64,000 nucleotides of DNA from Pseudobutyrivibrio xylanivorans (lineage in GTDB: Bacteria; Bacillota; Clostridia; Lachnospirales; Lachnospiraceae): contig NZ_CP043028.1 of NCBI RefSeq assembly GCF_008935055.1, forward strand, positions 1,952,501 to 2,016,500, written 5' to 3'. Positions 45,455-53,490 of this stretch are shown in pieces. Position 1 is the stretch's first letter; each line of letters opens with the position of its first letter. A program made the translations under genes and the position numbers. The notes under the pieces were generated by a model that worked only from the letters and a program-made list of their open reading frames with translations, had not been told where the DNA came from and ran no database searches.

Positions 45455-46487
45455 AGTTAATCAGATCAATCCATTTTTTTATTTTGAAACAATTGTTTTC
45501 AAGAATTATTTCATGATTGTTCAAAAAATCTTCTCTATTAAATGTAATATCTATTTCTACCGGATATATTTTCCAATCAGCCCCGTTAAAAACTGTAATC
45601 GCTGATATACACCTATCAAAATACACTAAATTACCACCATTGAAATAAGCCGGCCCTGAGATGTAATATGCCACTTTCTCCATTTCCTCACCAAATAATT
45701 TGTTTATTTTTACTATCTCTCCTGTTTGTATATCCAATATATAAGCTACTATATCTCCAGAGTCTACCCAAAGTTTATTTCCGTCTAAAGCCGTTATCGC
45801 GCCAGAAACAGGTTCTAAAATCTGTTCACGTACAATCTTTTTGTTATCTTTATTAATTATTACTATTTTTTTGTCCATAGCTGAACTAAGAAATAGTTTT
45901 CCCTCATTTATTGCGATTCCACTTATGCCAGTGAGTCTGCTAACCTCTAGCTTATCAGTAATTTTTTCTTTTACATCAATCATCATTATATTATTACTTG
46001 ACGGGCACACAGCGTAAATGAACCTATCGTCGCCAACACAATGATTGATTATCATTTTATTATATGCTCCACAATCAAATTCAATTCTACTAATATTAAA
46101 TGGCTCAACAAGATTAATGCAAACTATATCCTTTCCAGTTGTATTTGGTACACAATAAATTTTTTTACCTATAATACAGGCATCAGAAAACAATCTTTCT
46201 TCAAATTTGTTCTCACTTAGCTTATATTTATAGACTAATTCTTTTTTTTCAATATCATATATATATATGGAACTTGCATTACAAGGTATTAGATACAAGA
46301 ATCCTAAATACTTGAATAGTCTTATGAATAAAAAATCTTTAATTAATGGCTCGCCCGGAATAACAGCCAGTACGTCAGTTTTTTTTGAAATAATATCATA
46401 GTGAATCAAACTGTTCATGGCTCCATGTACCATCCAGATATCATTATTTTCCACACAAAAATCAGAACACCACATATTCTTACTCAT
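45453..46487 (-). CDS. Beta-propeller-like protein of the glycan operon
   Basis: A 344-residue protein without signal peptide, made of repeated four-strand units such as 'DIWMVHGAMNSLIHYDIISK', 'SSIYIYDIEKKELVYKYKL', 'NIMMIDVKEKITDKLEVSRL' and 'KLWVDSGDIVAYILDIQTGE'. This is a six- or seven-bladed propeller of the SMP-30/YVTN type. The catalytic role is unknown; it may be a scaffold or sugar-binding subunit. The insertion sequence landed directly at its stop codon. Before that event the next gene started about 23 bases downstream. Confidence 0.7.
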   Translation of the reverse strand: MSKNMWCSDFCVENNDIWMVHGAMNSLIHYDIISKKTDVLAVIPGEPLIKDFLFIRLFKYLGFLYLIPCNASSIYIYDIEKKELVYKYKLSENKFEERLFSDACIIGKKIYCVPNTTGKDIVCINLVEPFNISRIEFDCGAYNKMIINHCVGDDRFIYAVCPSSNNIMMIDVKEKITDKLEVSRLTGISGIAINEGKLFLSSAMDKKIVIINKDNKKIVREQILEPVSGAITALDGNKLWVDSGDIVAYILDIQTGEIVKINKLFGEEMEKVAYYISGPAYFNGGNLVYFDRCISAITVFNGADWKIYPVEIDITFNREDFLNNHEIILENNCFKIKKWIDLIN

Positions 46488-46517
46488 ATGTTATTCCCCA
46501 TTTTTAAAATTCTAGTA

Positions 46518-47621
46518 TTAGTATTTAAAATAATCCAAAACTATCTTAGCTATTCTCTCCGACGCATGACCATCACCATAAGGATTAATAGCCTTCGACA
46601 TTTTTTGATACTCTTTTTCATCATCAAGCAATAGCTTAAAGTCTCTGTATACTTGCTCTTCTCTGGTTCCAATAAGTTTTACTGTTCCAGCCTCTACACC
46701 TTCCGGTCTTTCTGTGATTGCCCTAAGAACTAAGACAGGTTTTCCAAGACTTGGAGCTTCTTCTTGTATCCCACCAGAATCTGTCAGTATTATATAAGCA
46801 GCATTCATTAAATTATGAAACTCTATAACATCGAGTGGTTCAATTAAATGAATTCTCTTATCGTTACCAAATACTTCTTTACTAATCTTTTTAACCTTTG
46901 GATTTAAATGAACTGGATATATTGCTCTTACATCGTCATGTTCATCTAAAACTCTTTTTATTCCTTTAAAAATATCCCTCATTGGCTCGCCAAGATTCTC
47001 TCTACGATGAGCAGTTATAAGAACCAGTCGATATCCTTTACACCATTCTAATTCCGGGTGAACATAATCTTTTTGAACTGTAGTCTTCAGGGCATCAATA
47101 ACTGTATTTCCTGTCACCCAAATAGTATCCTCTTTTCTGCCTTCATTAATTAAGTTTTGTTTAGCCCTTTCTGTTGGTGCGAAGTTATAATCAGCTATTA
47201 TTCCTACTGCATGACGATTGAACTCTTCTGGATAAGGTGACGTTGTATCATACGTTCTTAGCCCTGCTTCAACATGCGCTATTTTTATATTCATATAGAA
47301 TGCCGATAAAGCCGCTGCAAAAGATGTGGTCGTATCACCATGAACCATCACAAGATCAGGCATTTCTTTTTTTAGTATGCTACGCATGCCCCCCATTACT
47401 TTTTCTGTAATATCAAATAATGTTTGCCCATTTTCCATTATTTCCAAATCATAATCAGGGGTTACTCCGAATATCTCTAATACCTGGTTTAGCATTTCAC
47501 GATGCTGTCCTGTAACTGTAACGATTGTGTTTATGGACTTAACCTTTTTTAATTCAATTATTACAGGGCACATTTTTATAGCTTCTGGTCTTGTCCCAAA
47601 TACAACCATTACTTTTTTCAT
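46518..47621 (-). CDS. wecB: UDP-N-acetylglucosamine 2-epimerase, non-hydrolysing
   Basis: WecB/MnaA converts UDP-GlcNAc to UDP-ManNAc, a precursor for teichoic acid linkage units and capsules. The 367-residue protein has the family signatures VMVVFGTRPEAIKMCPVI, 'VTVTGQHREMLNQVLEIF', 'MVHGDTTTSFAAALSAFY', 'AHVEAGLRTYD' and 'LTDSGGIQEEAPSLGKPVLV'. It is the first gene of the glycan operon, behind the structured leader that ends in a terminator 75 bases upstream. It is the only nucleotide-sugar enzyme of the operon. Confidence 0.96.
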   Translation of the reverse strand: MKKVMVVFGTRPEAIKMCPVIIELKKVKSINTIVTVTGQHREMLNQVLEIFGVTPDYDLEIMENGQTLFDITEKVMGGMRSILKKEMPDLVMVHGDTTTSFAAALSAFYMNIKIAHVEAGLRTYDTTSPYPEEFNRHAVGIIADYNFAPTERAKQNLINEGRKEDTIWVTGNTVIDALKTTVQKDYVHPELEWCKGYRLVLITAHRRENLGEPMRDIFKGIKRVLDEHDDVRAIYPVHLNPKVKKISKEVFGNDKRIHLIEPLDVIEFHNLMNAAYIILTDSGGIQEEAPSLGKPVLVLRAITERPEGVEAGTVKLIGTREEQVYRDFKLLLDDEKEYQKMSKAINPYGDGHASERIAKIVLDYFKY

Positions 47622-47696
47622 CTTTTCAGCGCTCCATTATTTCAGACACATATTTCTATATTTAGCATCTTTTAACCTATCTCATAGCATAAATAT

Positions 47697-47900
47697 AAAA
47701 AGGGCCTCGCACCACCCGGTGCGAAGCCCTTCTATAAACCACTATTTCTTTCACTCCCCACCAAGCATTAAGTTAAATTATTGCTCTAGCTTTTGGTTTC
47801 TTAGAGTTACTTATTCCACAAAGCTATAATTATGTACTAATTATAGCTTTTGCGTTAGCTATATTCAATTAATTAGGTGTTATATCACAGAATTGTCACA
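47697..47900 (-). ncRNA. Structured leader of the glycan operon, copy A
   Basis: About 204 bases with a diverged second copy at 48447-48652. Read on the minus strand it starts TTGTGACAATTCTGTGATAT, contains a segment able to form either of two exclusive hairpins (TATAGCT at 47842-47848 pairs with AGCTATA at 47857-47863 or with the arm at 47821-47832), and ends in a GC-rich stem (AGGGC, TCGCACC / GGTGCGA, GCCCT) followed by TTTTTATAT. Alternative stems plus terminator upstream of wecB fit a transcription attenuator. I cannot match it to a known riboswitch class. Confidence 0.55.
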
Positions 47901-47905
47901 CTTCT

Positions 47906-48203
47906 ATCCTTAGACCCCATATCCGCCACTCTTCAATATCTCATCTTTTAACGATAATGTATTTTCAAACCCTTTTTCAGCTAAGCTCTCTGCTGCATCT
48001 GTCATCGCTTTTTCCAGTTTGCTTGCTATATCATCAAAATTTTTTAATACTAGATTTCTTGATAAGCCGATTTCAGAAGCGGCTTGTTCAAAGTTATTCC
48101 GATTAATCTTTGTAATGTCCAGTTCTCCACCAATATAAAACGACATATCAGATGTGGTTCTATACACTCTTGTGGCGACCAAATCATAGGCTGGTGCCAA
48201 TCG
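47906..48203 (-). pseudogene. Fragment of hipA (C-terminal 97 codons)
   Basis: About 298 bases that match the C-terminus of the intact hipA at 55576-56853 almost base for base (from APAYDLVATRVYRTTSDMSF onward). There is no start region, kinase core or partner gene; the frame ends at a stop equivalent to the parent's, two residues earlier. At its 5' end it is joined directly to a dehydrogenase fragment. It is a relic of a duplication and recombination. Confidence 0.85.
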
Positions 48204-48320
48204 TCATCTTTTTCATGTGCAAACGACAAATTCCATGTATCAACCAGCGTCAGCAGGCTGCGAAGTATCTTCCAATAAATATCCCTATCCAAGTGCATAT
48301 CTGAATGTGGATTACCCCCC
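48204..48320 (-). pseudogene. Fragment of a polyol dehydrogenase gene
   Basis: The minus strand encodes a stretch resembling residues 270-310 of the dehydrogenase at 61705-62769: GNPHSDMHLDRDIYWKILRS against GNPHTDMELTRDEYWKILRN, then DTWNLSFAHEKDDDW against GTWNSSFMHDIADDW. It is joined to the hipA fragment at a CCAATCGT/CCAGTCGT similarity and carries no start or end of its own. It implies that another copy of the dehydrogenase once lay here. Confidence 0.8.
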
Positions 48321-48446
48321 CGTGCAGATTCTTCTATATTTAAAGACCAAATGATTATTTTGCTATTAACCCGGTGGCTTCTATTGTTAATAAAAAGATA
48401 TTTACTTTACTAAATATATTTTATTCTTAAATATGTTGTTCTTAAG

Positions 48447-48652
48447 TAAAAAAGGCCTCGCACCACCTGGTGCGAAGCCCTTTTATAGACCACTATTTCT
48501 TTTCACTCCCCACCAAACATTCAGTTGTAGTTCTCCCCTAGCTTTTGGTGTTACTGAGTTACTTACGCCACAAAGCTATAATTATGTATTAAATATAGCT
48601 TTTGCGATAGCTATATTTAATCAAATAGATGTTATATCGCAGAATTGTCACA
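48447..48652 (-). ncRNA. Structured leader element, copy B
   Basis: Diverged copy of the leader at 47697-47900, with the same order: conserved TTGTGACAATTCTG start, exclusive hairpins (here a perfect 10-bp AAATATAGCT/AGCTATATTT), 'CTAGGGGAGA' region and a terminator-like stem (GGGCTTCGCACC / GGTGCGAGGCC) with a T-run. What follows it now is only the dehydrogenase/hipA fragment chimera, so it is an orphan leader. Base changes in the stems keep pairing in most places, which supports a conserved RNA structure. Confidence 0.55.
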
Positions 48653-48829
48653 ATATTACCTTTTCTCAAGTCCTTTTGTTTAACGAGGATCAATAATACC
48701 ATGGAAAAAATCAATAAATTATGTTACAAGATTCTGATGTTATCTTCTAGCACTTATTTATCAAATAAAATCTTTCACTTGCTTATATGCTCACCTTAAG
48801 CAATTTTTTCATTTATTAACATTTACATA

Positions 48830-49630
48830 CTATATTTCAATTATATATTCTCTAAAAATATCCATGATATAATCCGCATTTGCTGGGGTGTAATTAGGCG
48901 ACTGAGCCAATACAGCAAAATCAAAATCGCCTTTGTAGCTAACGTCCTCTATAGTTGGAATAATTATGAACTCGACCTCTGGTTCTTTTATCGCTCCTTC
49001 AAGATATTTTTTCTTATAAGAATCTTCTGAGTTGTAATTTGGCATTTCCATTTTACTGTTACACTTAAGCTGAATGATATTAGTGACTTTTTTGTCGAAA
49101 ATTAACTCTTCATGAAAATCTTTCATTATGTCCCAACTATAATCATTTTTATCATCATTAGGATTTGCACAATAAGTAAGCCTAGATATCATTCTATAGG
49201 CAATTGCCCATAGTAAATAGTCACCAATGTTTATTCTCTCTATTTTTCCATTAAACTCATATGTTCTTGTTTTACGACGTTTTTCTACTGGCATCATAAT
49301 TAGTTTTTCCTGTATAAAATCATCCGAAAAACATCCCAATCCAAGATCTGCATGAGAATCCACATGTACTACCTCAAATGGATCAACCAATTGGTCATTT
49401 TTAATCAATTCTTCCCAAAAATATAAAGCCTCATCATGCCCCTTAACAATTCTTCCTTTTATTTTGTTTTCTTTAGACAAGCCCAGATTCTTTTCCAAAA
49501 AATCACGAACTCTTTTTTCAGTCCATACTGATTTTACATAATACTCATCATCTAATCGTTTTGAATTCTTTAATGGTGTATGTGCTACTTTTTCCATGAA
49601 ATAATCCATATCCAAATCTAAAATTTTCAT
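48830..49630 (-). CDS. UPF0489 family protein
   Basis: A 266-residue protein of the UPF0489 family (Pfam 12640, the C5orf22 family), with an arginase/deacetylase-like metal-site pattern: KILDLDMDYFME at the N-terminus and VVHVDSHADLGLGCF near residue 98. The family has no assigned activity; the DxDxD and HxDxHxD-like motifs suggest a metal-dependent hydrolase. It is a single gene between the orphan leader and the toxin-like region. GAGGCG precedes the ATG. Confidence 0.82.
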   Translation of the reverse strand: MKILDLDMDYFMEKVAHTPLKNSKRLDDEYYVKSVWTEKRVRDFLEKNLGLSKENKIKGRIVKGHDEALYFWEELIKNDQLVDPFEVVHVDSHADLGLGCFSDDFIQEKLIMMPVEKRRKTRTYEFNGKIERINIGDYLLWAIAYRMISRLTYCANPNDDKNDYSWDIMKDFHEELIFDKKVTNIIQLKCNSKMEMPNYNSEDSYKKKYLEGAIKEPEVEFIIIPTIEDVSYKGDFDFAVLAQSPNYTPANADYIMDIFREYIIEI

Positions 49631-49750
49631 ATATCGCCTCGCATATTGTATATAAACTTATATACTTTAGTCACGGTTTTTCGCTTTAAATAGGACATTT
49701 AAATAGTATCATTTACACCATCCAGCGAAATCATCTCTGGTGGGTCAGAA

Positions 49751-49849
49751 CTATACGAAAAAGCTGGTCAAATTTACTTGACAATCAACATCTGCTAAAG
49801 CATGTATAACAAATATTGTGAACTCTAATTCCTTTTCTCCCATTTCCAT
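49751..49849 (-). pseudogene. Remnant of a DUF3791-type gene
   Basis: A 32-codon frame starting MEMGEKELEFTIFVIHALAD resembles the first 20 residues of DUF3791 proteins, small partners of toxin-like DUF3990 proteins in gut Firmicutes, and then ends in a stop. No partner gene is left. The rest of the 295-base gap between 49631 and 49925 shows no gene or repeat. Confidence 0.4.
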
Positions 49850-49925
49850 CTAAAAATCCTCTAAATCAGAACAAGTAAATACAGCATACACGAATTTTTA
49901 CTCTATAGTTCTATAGCTAAAATAC

Positions 49926-50648
49926 TTAGTCATCAAACCATATTTCATCGTTTTCAAACTTCATACTTTTTAATTTGCTTGCTTTAATTGGTATTATCAT
50001 TGCATCAGCTATAATAGCTTCACCGATATCTATTTTTCTTGTCTCATTATTATCATCTGTAAAAGTTATACGTAACTCATTTTGATATGAGTATCTTTCC
50101 CGCTTTTTAAATACATCCCATTGTATTCCATTTTTAATCTCATCGTCCTCTATATAATCCACAAAACCTATTTTCGCGTTCTGTATATCTTTTTCCTTAC
50201 TTAATGCTTTTTCAACACATTCATAAAATTTTTCTCTATTTACTATCAAAACCGCATATTCGCCAAATTCCGCTATCATTCTATCATCTGGATATGCTAT
50301 AGTTTTCGTCTTTAAATTAACATATATAGCACTAAAACATGCTATTTTTCTCTTTCTGTTAATACTAGGCGAATATCCTGTAATAGTGTTCATTTCTTTT
50401 ACAGATAATCCATCACCACATCTGACACCTATCGATAGTCTAGACTCATTATTATCCAGCGCTATAAATTGCATTCCTTCATTTCCATCACCTCTTCCTT
50501 TTTCATCTGACCACACATAATAATCACTTCTATTAAAAAACAATGTCCCTTTTAAAAATTCGTCTAAATACTTTTTTTCACTAAAAAACTTAATTAATAA
50601 ATATCCATCATATTGATTTTTCAAATCTGGTCTTATTCCTATATCCAT
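49926..50648 (-). CDS. Uncharacterised protein, third gene of the XRE-HipA-like operon
   Basis: A 240-residue soluble protein. I do not recognise the family with certainty. The order of motifs, 'LFFNRSDYYVWSDEKGRGDG' with EGMQF, a central ACFSA, and KRERYSYQNELRI near the C-terminus, recalls DUF2971 proteins, which are common in phage-defence islands. It lies 64 bases after the HipA-like kinase gene in the same direction and could be part of that operon. No signal peptide or membrane segment. Confidence 0.5.
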   Translation of the reverse strand: MDIGIRPDLKNQYDGYLLIKFFSEKKYLDEFLKGTLFFNRSDYYVWSDEKGRGDGNEGMQFIALDNNESRLSIGVRCGDGLSVKEMNTITGYSPSINRKRKIACFSAIYVNLKTKTIAYPDDRMIAEFGEYAVLIVNREKFYECVEKALSKEKDIQNAKIGFVDYIEDDEIKNGIQWDVFKKRERYSYQNELRITFTDDNNETRKIDIGEAIIADAMIIPIKASKLKSMKFENDEIWFDD

Positions 50649-50712
50649 AATTTTTCATACCTCTTATTATTGCATTACTAAGATTTATACAGTGCCTAAG
50701 TATTCAATTTCT

Positions 50713-51522
50713 TTACCCAAACAAATACCCATACTTCCGTATCCTCTGGTAAATTATTATCCTTACTCTTTCTATTACCTCTTCGGGATACATATCTGCC
50801 TGCGCTAGTAAAGCATCCACATCCTTCTTTGTAAAACTAAATTTGATGTTGTAACCGAATTTCTTTTCCACTGCATCAAGTTGTTCATCAAAATCAGAGC
50901 ATACTGTCTTAGCCTTAACCTCGTCCACCATTTCAAATACATCCCCATTCAAAGGATAATCCATTTTTGTATCTGATAGCAGCGATGCTCCGTTATCAAA
51001 TATTGGACAAAGTCTGTATGATGAATCATCTTTCATTAGGACAGCAATATTATGCATATGTCTGTCCTCGTTCAAAAAGAATGCATCAATTGTCAGCATC
51101 TTGCTTAGGTATATTCCAAAGTCCTCTAGGCCCGTTAATTTAACAACCTCATTTACAAAGAAATCTAATCTATCTTCTACTTCTGGAAAATGCCAAACAG
51201 CTTGTAAAAGACTAGTCCCCTTTTTTAATTTATATAATCTCTCAAGTGTAATTAGCTGTTCTCCGTTCTTAATAAAGTTGTCACTACGTACCCCATTATA
51301 AACACTTCTTTTATACTGTATTTTTTCTAACTCATATGTAATATACTCCTCATCACTTAATGAAGACTTTTTTAACAGCTGACTTACTATAAATTCAGCC
51401 AATCCTTCGTATCCTGTATAATCAGCCTTATACCATATACCATCGTTTTCCCACTTGAGCTGATTACCTTTTGATGACTGACGGCTAAAATCCTTCAATT
51501 GATTTTCAAATAATTCAGCCAT
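50713..51522 (-). CDS. HipA-like kinase without DNA-binding domain
   Basis: A 269-residue protein reduced to the HipA-type kinase core: catalytic loop LNEDRHMHNIAVLM and metal-binding PIFDNGASLL. It lacks the N-terminal HipA domain. The sequence resembles the C-terminal half of the HTH-kinase at 22178-23425, which has GNVDRHTRNFG and IFDNGMGLF. Its XRE partner is encoded five bases upstream. Both pairs probably represent one type of two-gene HipA-like system, with the helix-turn-helix placed on different partners. Toxic activity is inferred from the family. Confidence 0.75.
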   Translation of the reverse strand: MAELFENQLKDFSRQSSKGNQLKWENDGIWYKADYTGYEGLAEFIVSQLLKKSSLSDEEYITYELEKIQYKRSVYNGVRSDNFIKNGEQLITLERLYKLKKGTSLLQAVWHFPEVEDRLDFFVNEVVKLTGLEDFGIYLSKMLTIDAFFLNEDRHMHNIAVLMKDDSSYRLCPIFDNGASLLSDTKMDYPLNGDVFEMVDEVKAKTVCSDFDEQLDAVEKKFGYNIKFSFTKKDVDALLAQADMYPEEVIERVRIIIYQRIRKYGYLFG

Positions 51523-51527
51523 ATATA

Positions 51528-52061
51528 TTACTCCTCAATTTCAATCCAAAAATCATCTTCAGCCATTCTTCCTTTTGTCTTCTTTATTATTTCAAATGGA
51601 TCATAGAATGGTAACCCAAGTTCCTCTAGTATTATCTTTGATTTATCCCTTCCCTGTGGAAAACAGCGTTCCTCCAAAAAAGATAGATAATCCGAATAAT
51701 TAGGCTGATTATTGGTTCCAAATGCGCGATACATTACATCATCCACATAATTTTTCACTCTTATTACTCCAGTTGCATCATCAACATCTATTAAGGTACA
51801 TGGACGGTTTTTATGCATATACCATAGTCGTATCGGATAAACTCGGTCAGGTATAACCAAATAGTCCTCGGCTAAACCCGGCCTATTCTCCAAAATTCGT
51901 ACTAGTGCAACAGCTGGGCCAGTTATGGATTTCTTAGAATCTCTTTCCCATCTTTCAACCGTAGGCTTTGAAACGCAAATCAACTCAGCAAATTCCTTCT
52001 GAGTAACTCCTAATTTAGTTCTTAATCTTTTTAAATCTTCACCTGTAATATAATTATCCAT
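51528..52061 (-). CDS. XRE-family regulator fused to the HipA-partner domain
   Basis: A 177-residue protein. Residues 5-60 are an XRE helix-turn-helix (LKRLRTKLGVTQKEFAELI then CVSKPTVERWERDSKK). The C-terminal half matches the stand-alone partner protein at 21840-22196 (FLEERCFPQGR, ELGLPFYDPFEIIKKTKGR, DDFWIEIEE). I start at MDNYITGEDL, since the promoter places the transcription start inside the longer frame. It precedes the kinase by five bases. A palindrome in the promoter spacer indicates autoregulation, as for hipB. Confidence 0.78.
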   Translation of the reverse strand: MDNYITGEDLKRLRTKLGVTQKEFAELICVSKPTVERWERDSKKSITGPAVALVRILENRPGLAEDYLVIPDRVYPIRLWYMHKNRPCTLIDVDDATGVIRVKNYVDDVMYRAFGTNNQPNYSDYLSFLEERCFPQGRDKSKIILEELGLPFYDPFEIIKKTKGRMAEDDFWIEIEE

Positions 52062-52096
52062 AGTCCAAACCATCATTTTAATTGTTATTTTCGCTA

Positions 52097-52125
52097 ATTC
52101 TACCATCATTTTGATGGTTTTGCAA
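52097..52125 (-). promoter_or_regulatory. Promoter and operator of the XRE-HipA-like operon
   Basis: TTGCAA (52120-52125) and TAGAAT (52097-52102) are 17 bases apart on the minus strand. The palindrome ACCATCATTTTGATGGT (52102-52118) fills the spacer, and a second half-site ACCATCATTTT is at 52069-52079, just before the start codon. Typical antitoxin-type autorepression. Confidence 0.75.
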
Positions 52126-52163
52126 TTTATTTGCTATGTATATATCTTTTTTCAATTTAGCTA

Positions 52164-52559
52164 TTATTTTCTATTACCAACCTCCATAATATCAACACCG
52201 GTTATTTCACAACTAATTTCATCTATAAATTGATTTAAAGCATTATCTATAAATTCATGAATAAGCCAGTTTTGATTTGTCCTCATTAATTTTTCAAATT
52301 TTTCAGGATTATATCGAACTAACTCACTAAGCCAATGCATAACCGCAAATATTAGTGTTATTGAATTCCTTTGTATAATATGTGAATTATTTATAATATC
52401 TTTTTTCACGTACCACAGTCTTGTATCACCATAAATATACATTAAATCCTTTCTAATTCTTCCATGGTATCGCTTCAATCCATCCAACCTTTTTCGCTTA
52501 TCTTCATGAATGTTCCAGTCAAATCTCCTTTTATTATGTACAACATAATTCCCATTATT
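52164..52559 (-). pseudogene. Truncated YaaC-like protein
   Basis: An open frame of 131 codons with no plausible start: no ATG with a ribosome site occurs before 'RKRLDGLKRYHGRIRKD', and an in-frame stop lies at 52560. The C-terminal part, 'IFAVMHWLSELVRYNPEKFE' followed by a helix with WLIHEFID, resembles the end of YaaC-family proteins. It is probably the 3' remainder of a longer gene. The following stretch up to 52792 holds no gene I can support. Confidence 0.45.
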
Positions 52560-52792
52560 TTACTAAAGTAGGATTTCTTGTATCAGGCTGAAACCTGTAT
52601 ATTTTACGATTTTATAAAAGTTTCATTCTTGTAATTACACATCCTGATTATCTTTTAAATTCATCTTCTTGTATATGTTCAATTGTTCAGGTCCTCCCTT
52701 TGAAGAAGATTCAATATGTGTTTAGTGTGCAACCTATAAAAAAACGCTTATATTTTTGCTGATTATGATTAGCAACTGTTTGTACATATTAT

Positions 52793-53029
52793 TTAAATTT
52801 GTTGATTCAAAATAGTCTCACCTTTTTCTGTTAAGTGAGCACGAGTCATATTAGCCAGAACTTGTTTGCCAAACTTATCTTTTGGGAATATTACACCTTC
52901 AACATGCCCATCACATACCAGTTCAGACACTAATTTTAAAAACTGGTCGCTATCCAACGAAAACTCCTCTGCCAAAACATCCCCTTTTTTTATTCCTTTT
53001 AGTATTTCAAGCTTTATGTCGCTAATCAT
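52793..53029 (-). CDS. Small winged-helix protein
   Basis: A 78-residue protein with a compact winged-helix pattern: 'ISDIKLEILKGIKKGDVLAE', a recognition helix SDQFLKLVSELVCDGHVEG, and a wing followed by 'ANMTRAHLTEKGETIL', as in YjcQ-like phage proteins. I prefer the start at MISDIK with GAAAGGATGGCAAGT upstream; two earlier in-frame starts exist (ATG at 53038, TTG at 53050). Role unknown; possibly a phage remnant or a regulator of nearby defence genes. Confidence 0.6.
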   Translation of the reverse strand: MISDIKLEILKGIKKGDVLAEEFSLDSDQFLKLVSELVCDGHVEGVIFPKDKFGKQVLANMTRAHLTEKGETILNQQI

Positions 53030-53079
53030 ACTTGCCATCCTTTCTTTCAAACCTCTAGTTATAAATGCAATCCATTATT

Positions 53080-53307
53080 TCAATAAAACAAGCACCTTAG
53101 TTCAAACGACATTATTTCTTTAATCCTCTTCAAATCAGATTTCATCATATGTTTTGCCTCGAATGTGCAACAGCTATTTTCAACCATAGCCTCACAAATT
53201 TTACAAAGCGTCTCATTACCTCGCTTCATTTCTTCATATCCAGTCCCCATAGCCAGTCCAATTTGTATTGTCCCAATGTAGCTATTCTTTAAATAATTAA
53301 ATGTCAT
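53080..53307 (-). CDS. Small cysteine-containing protein of unknown function
   Basis: A 75-residue protein with five cysteines (including CKICEAMVENSCC) and a mainly helical pattern. I do not recognise a family. MTFNYLKNSY is preceded by GGAGGGCGTAAAA, a strong ribosome site, which supports it being a real gene. It lies 50 bases upstream of the winged-helix gene, possibly in one operon. Confidence 0.5.
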   Translation of the reverse strand: MTFNYLKNSYIGTIQIGLAMGTGYEEMKRGNETLCKICEAMVENSCCTFEAKHMMKSDLKRIKEIMSFELRCLFY

Positions 53308-53490
53308 TTTTACGCCCTCCAATTTCTCAACTCTATTTTTGTTGCCAACTCTTTATTACTATTATTTGTAATTATACTGCTATAATCTCTTATTTCCGTC
53401 TCTAAAAAGTCTCTATTTTTTATCTTTTTCTTCACTCTTTAAGTATGGCTAAGTCACAAAATAAATAATACTATCGGCTCATAAATCAAC

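Noticed and set aside
47697..47900. Leader RNA as a c-di-GMP or c-di-AMP riboswitch
   Set aside because: The segment ACGCAAA is suggestive, but the conserved tetraloop-receptor and second-helix motifs of the c-di-GMP class and the GGGGGA cores of the c-di-AMP class are absent.
47910..48200. Frame starting MAPAYDLVATRV as a short functional HipA-like gene
   Set aside because: It lacks the catalytic loop and a ribosome site, and its Met results from the fusion junction; treated as a pseudogene fragment.
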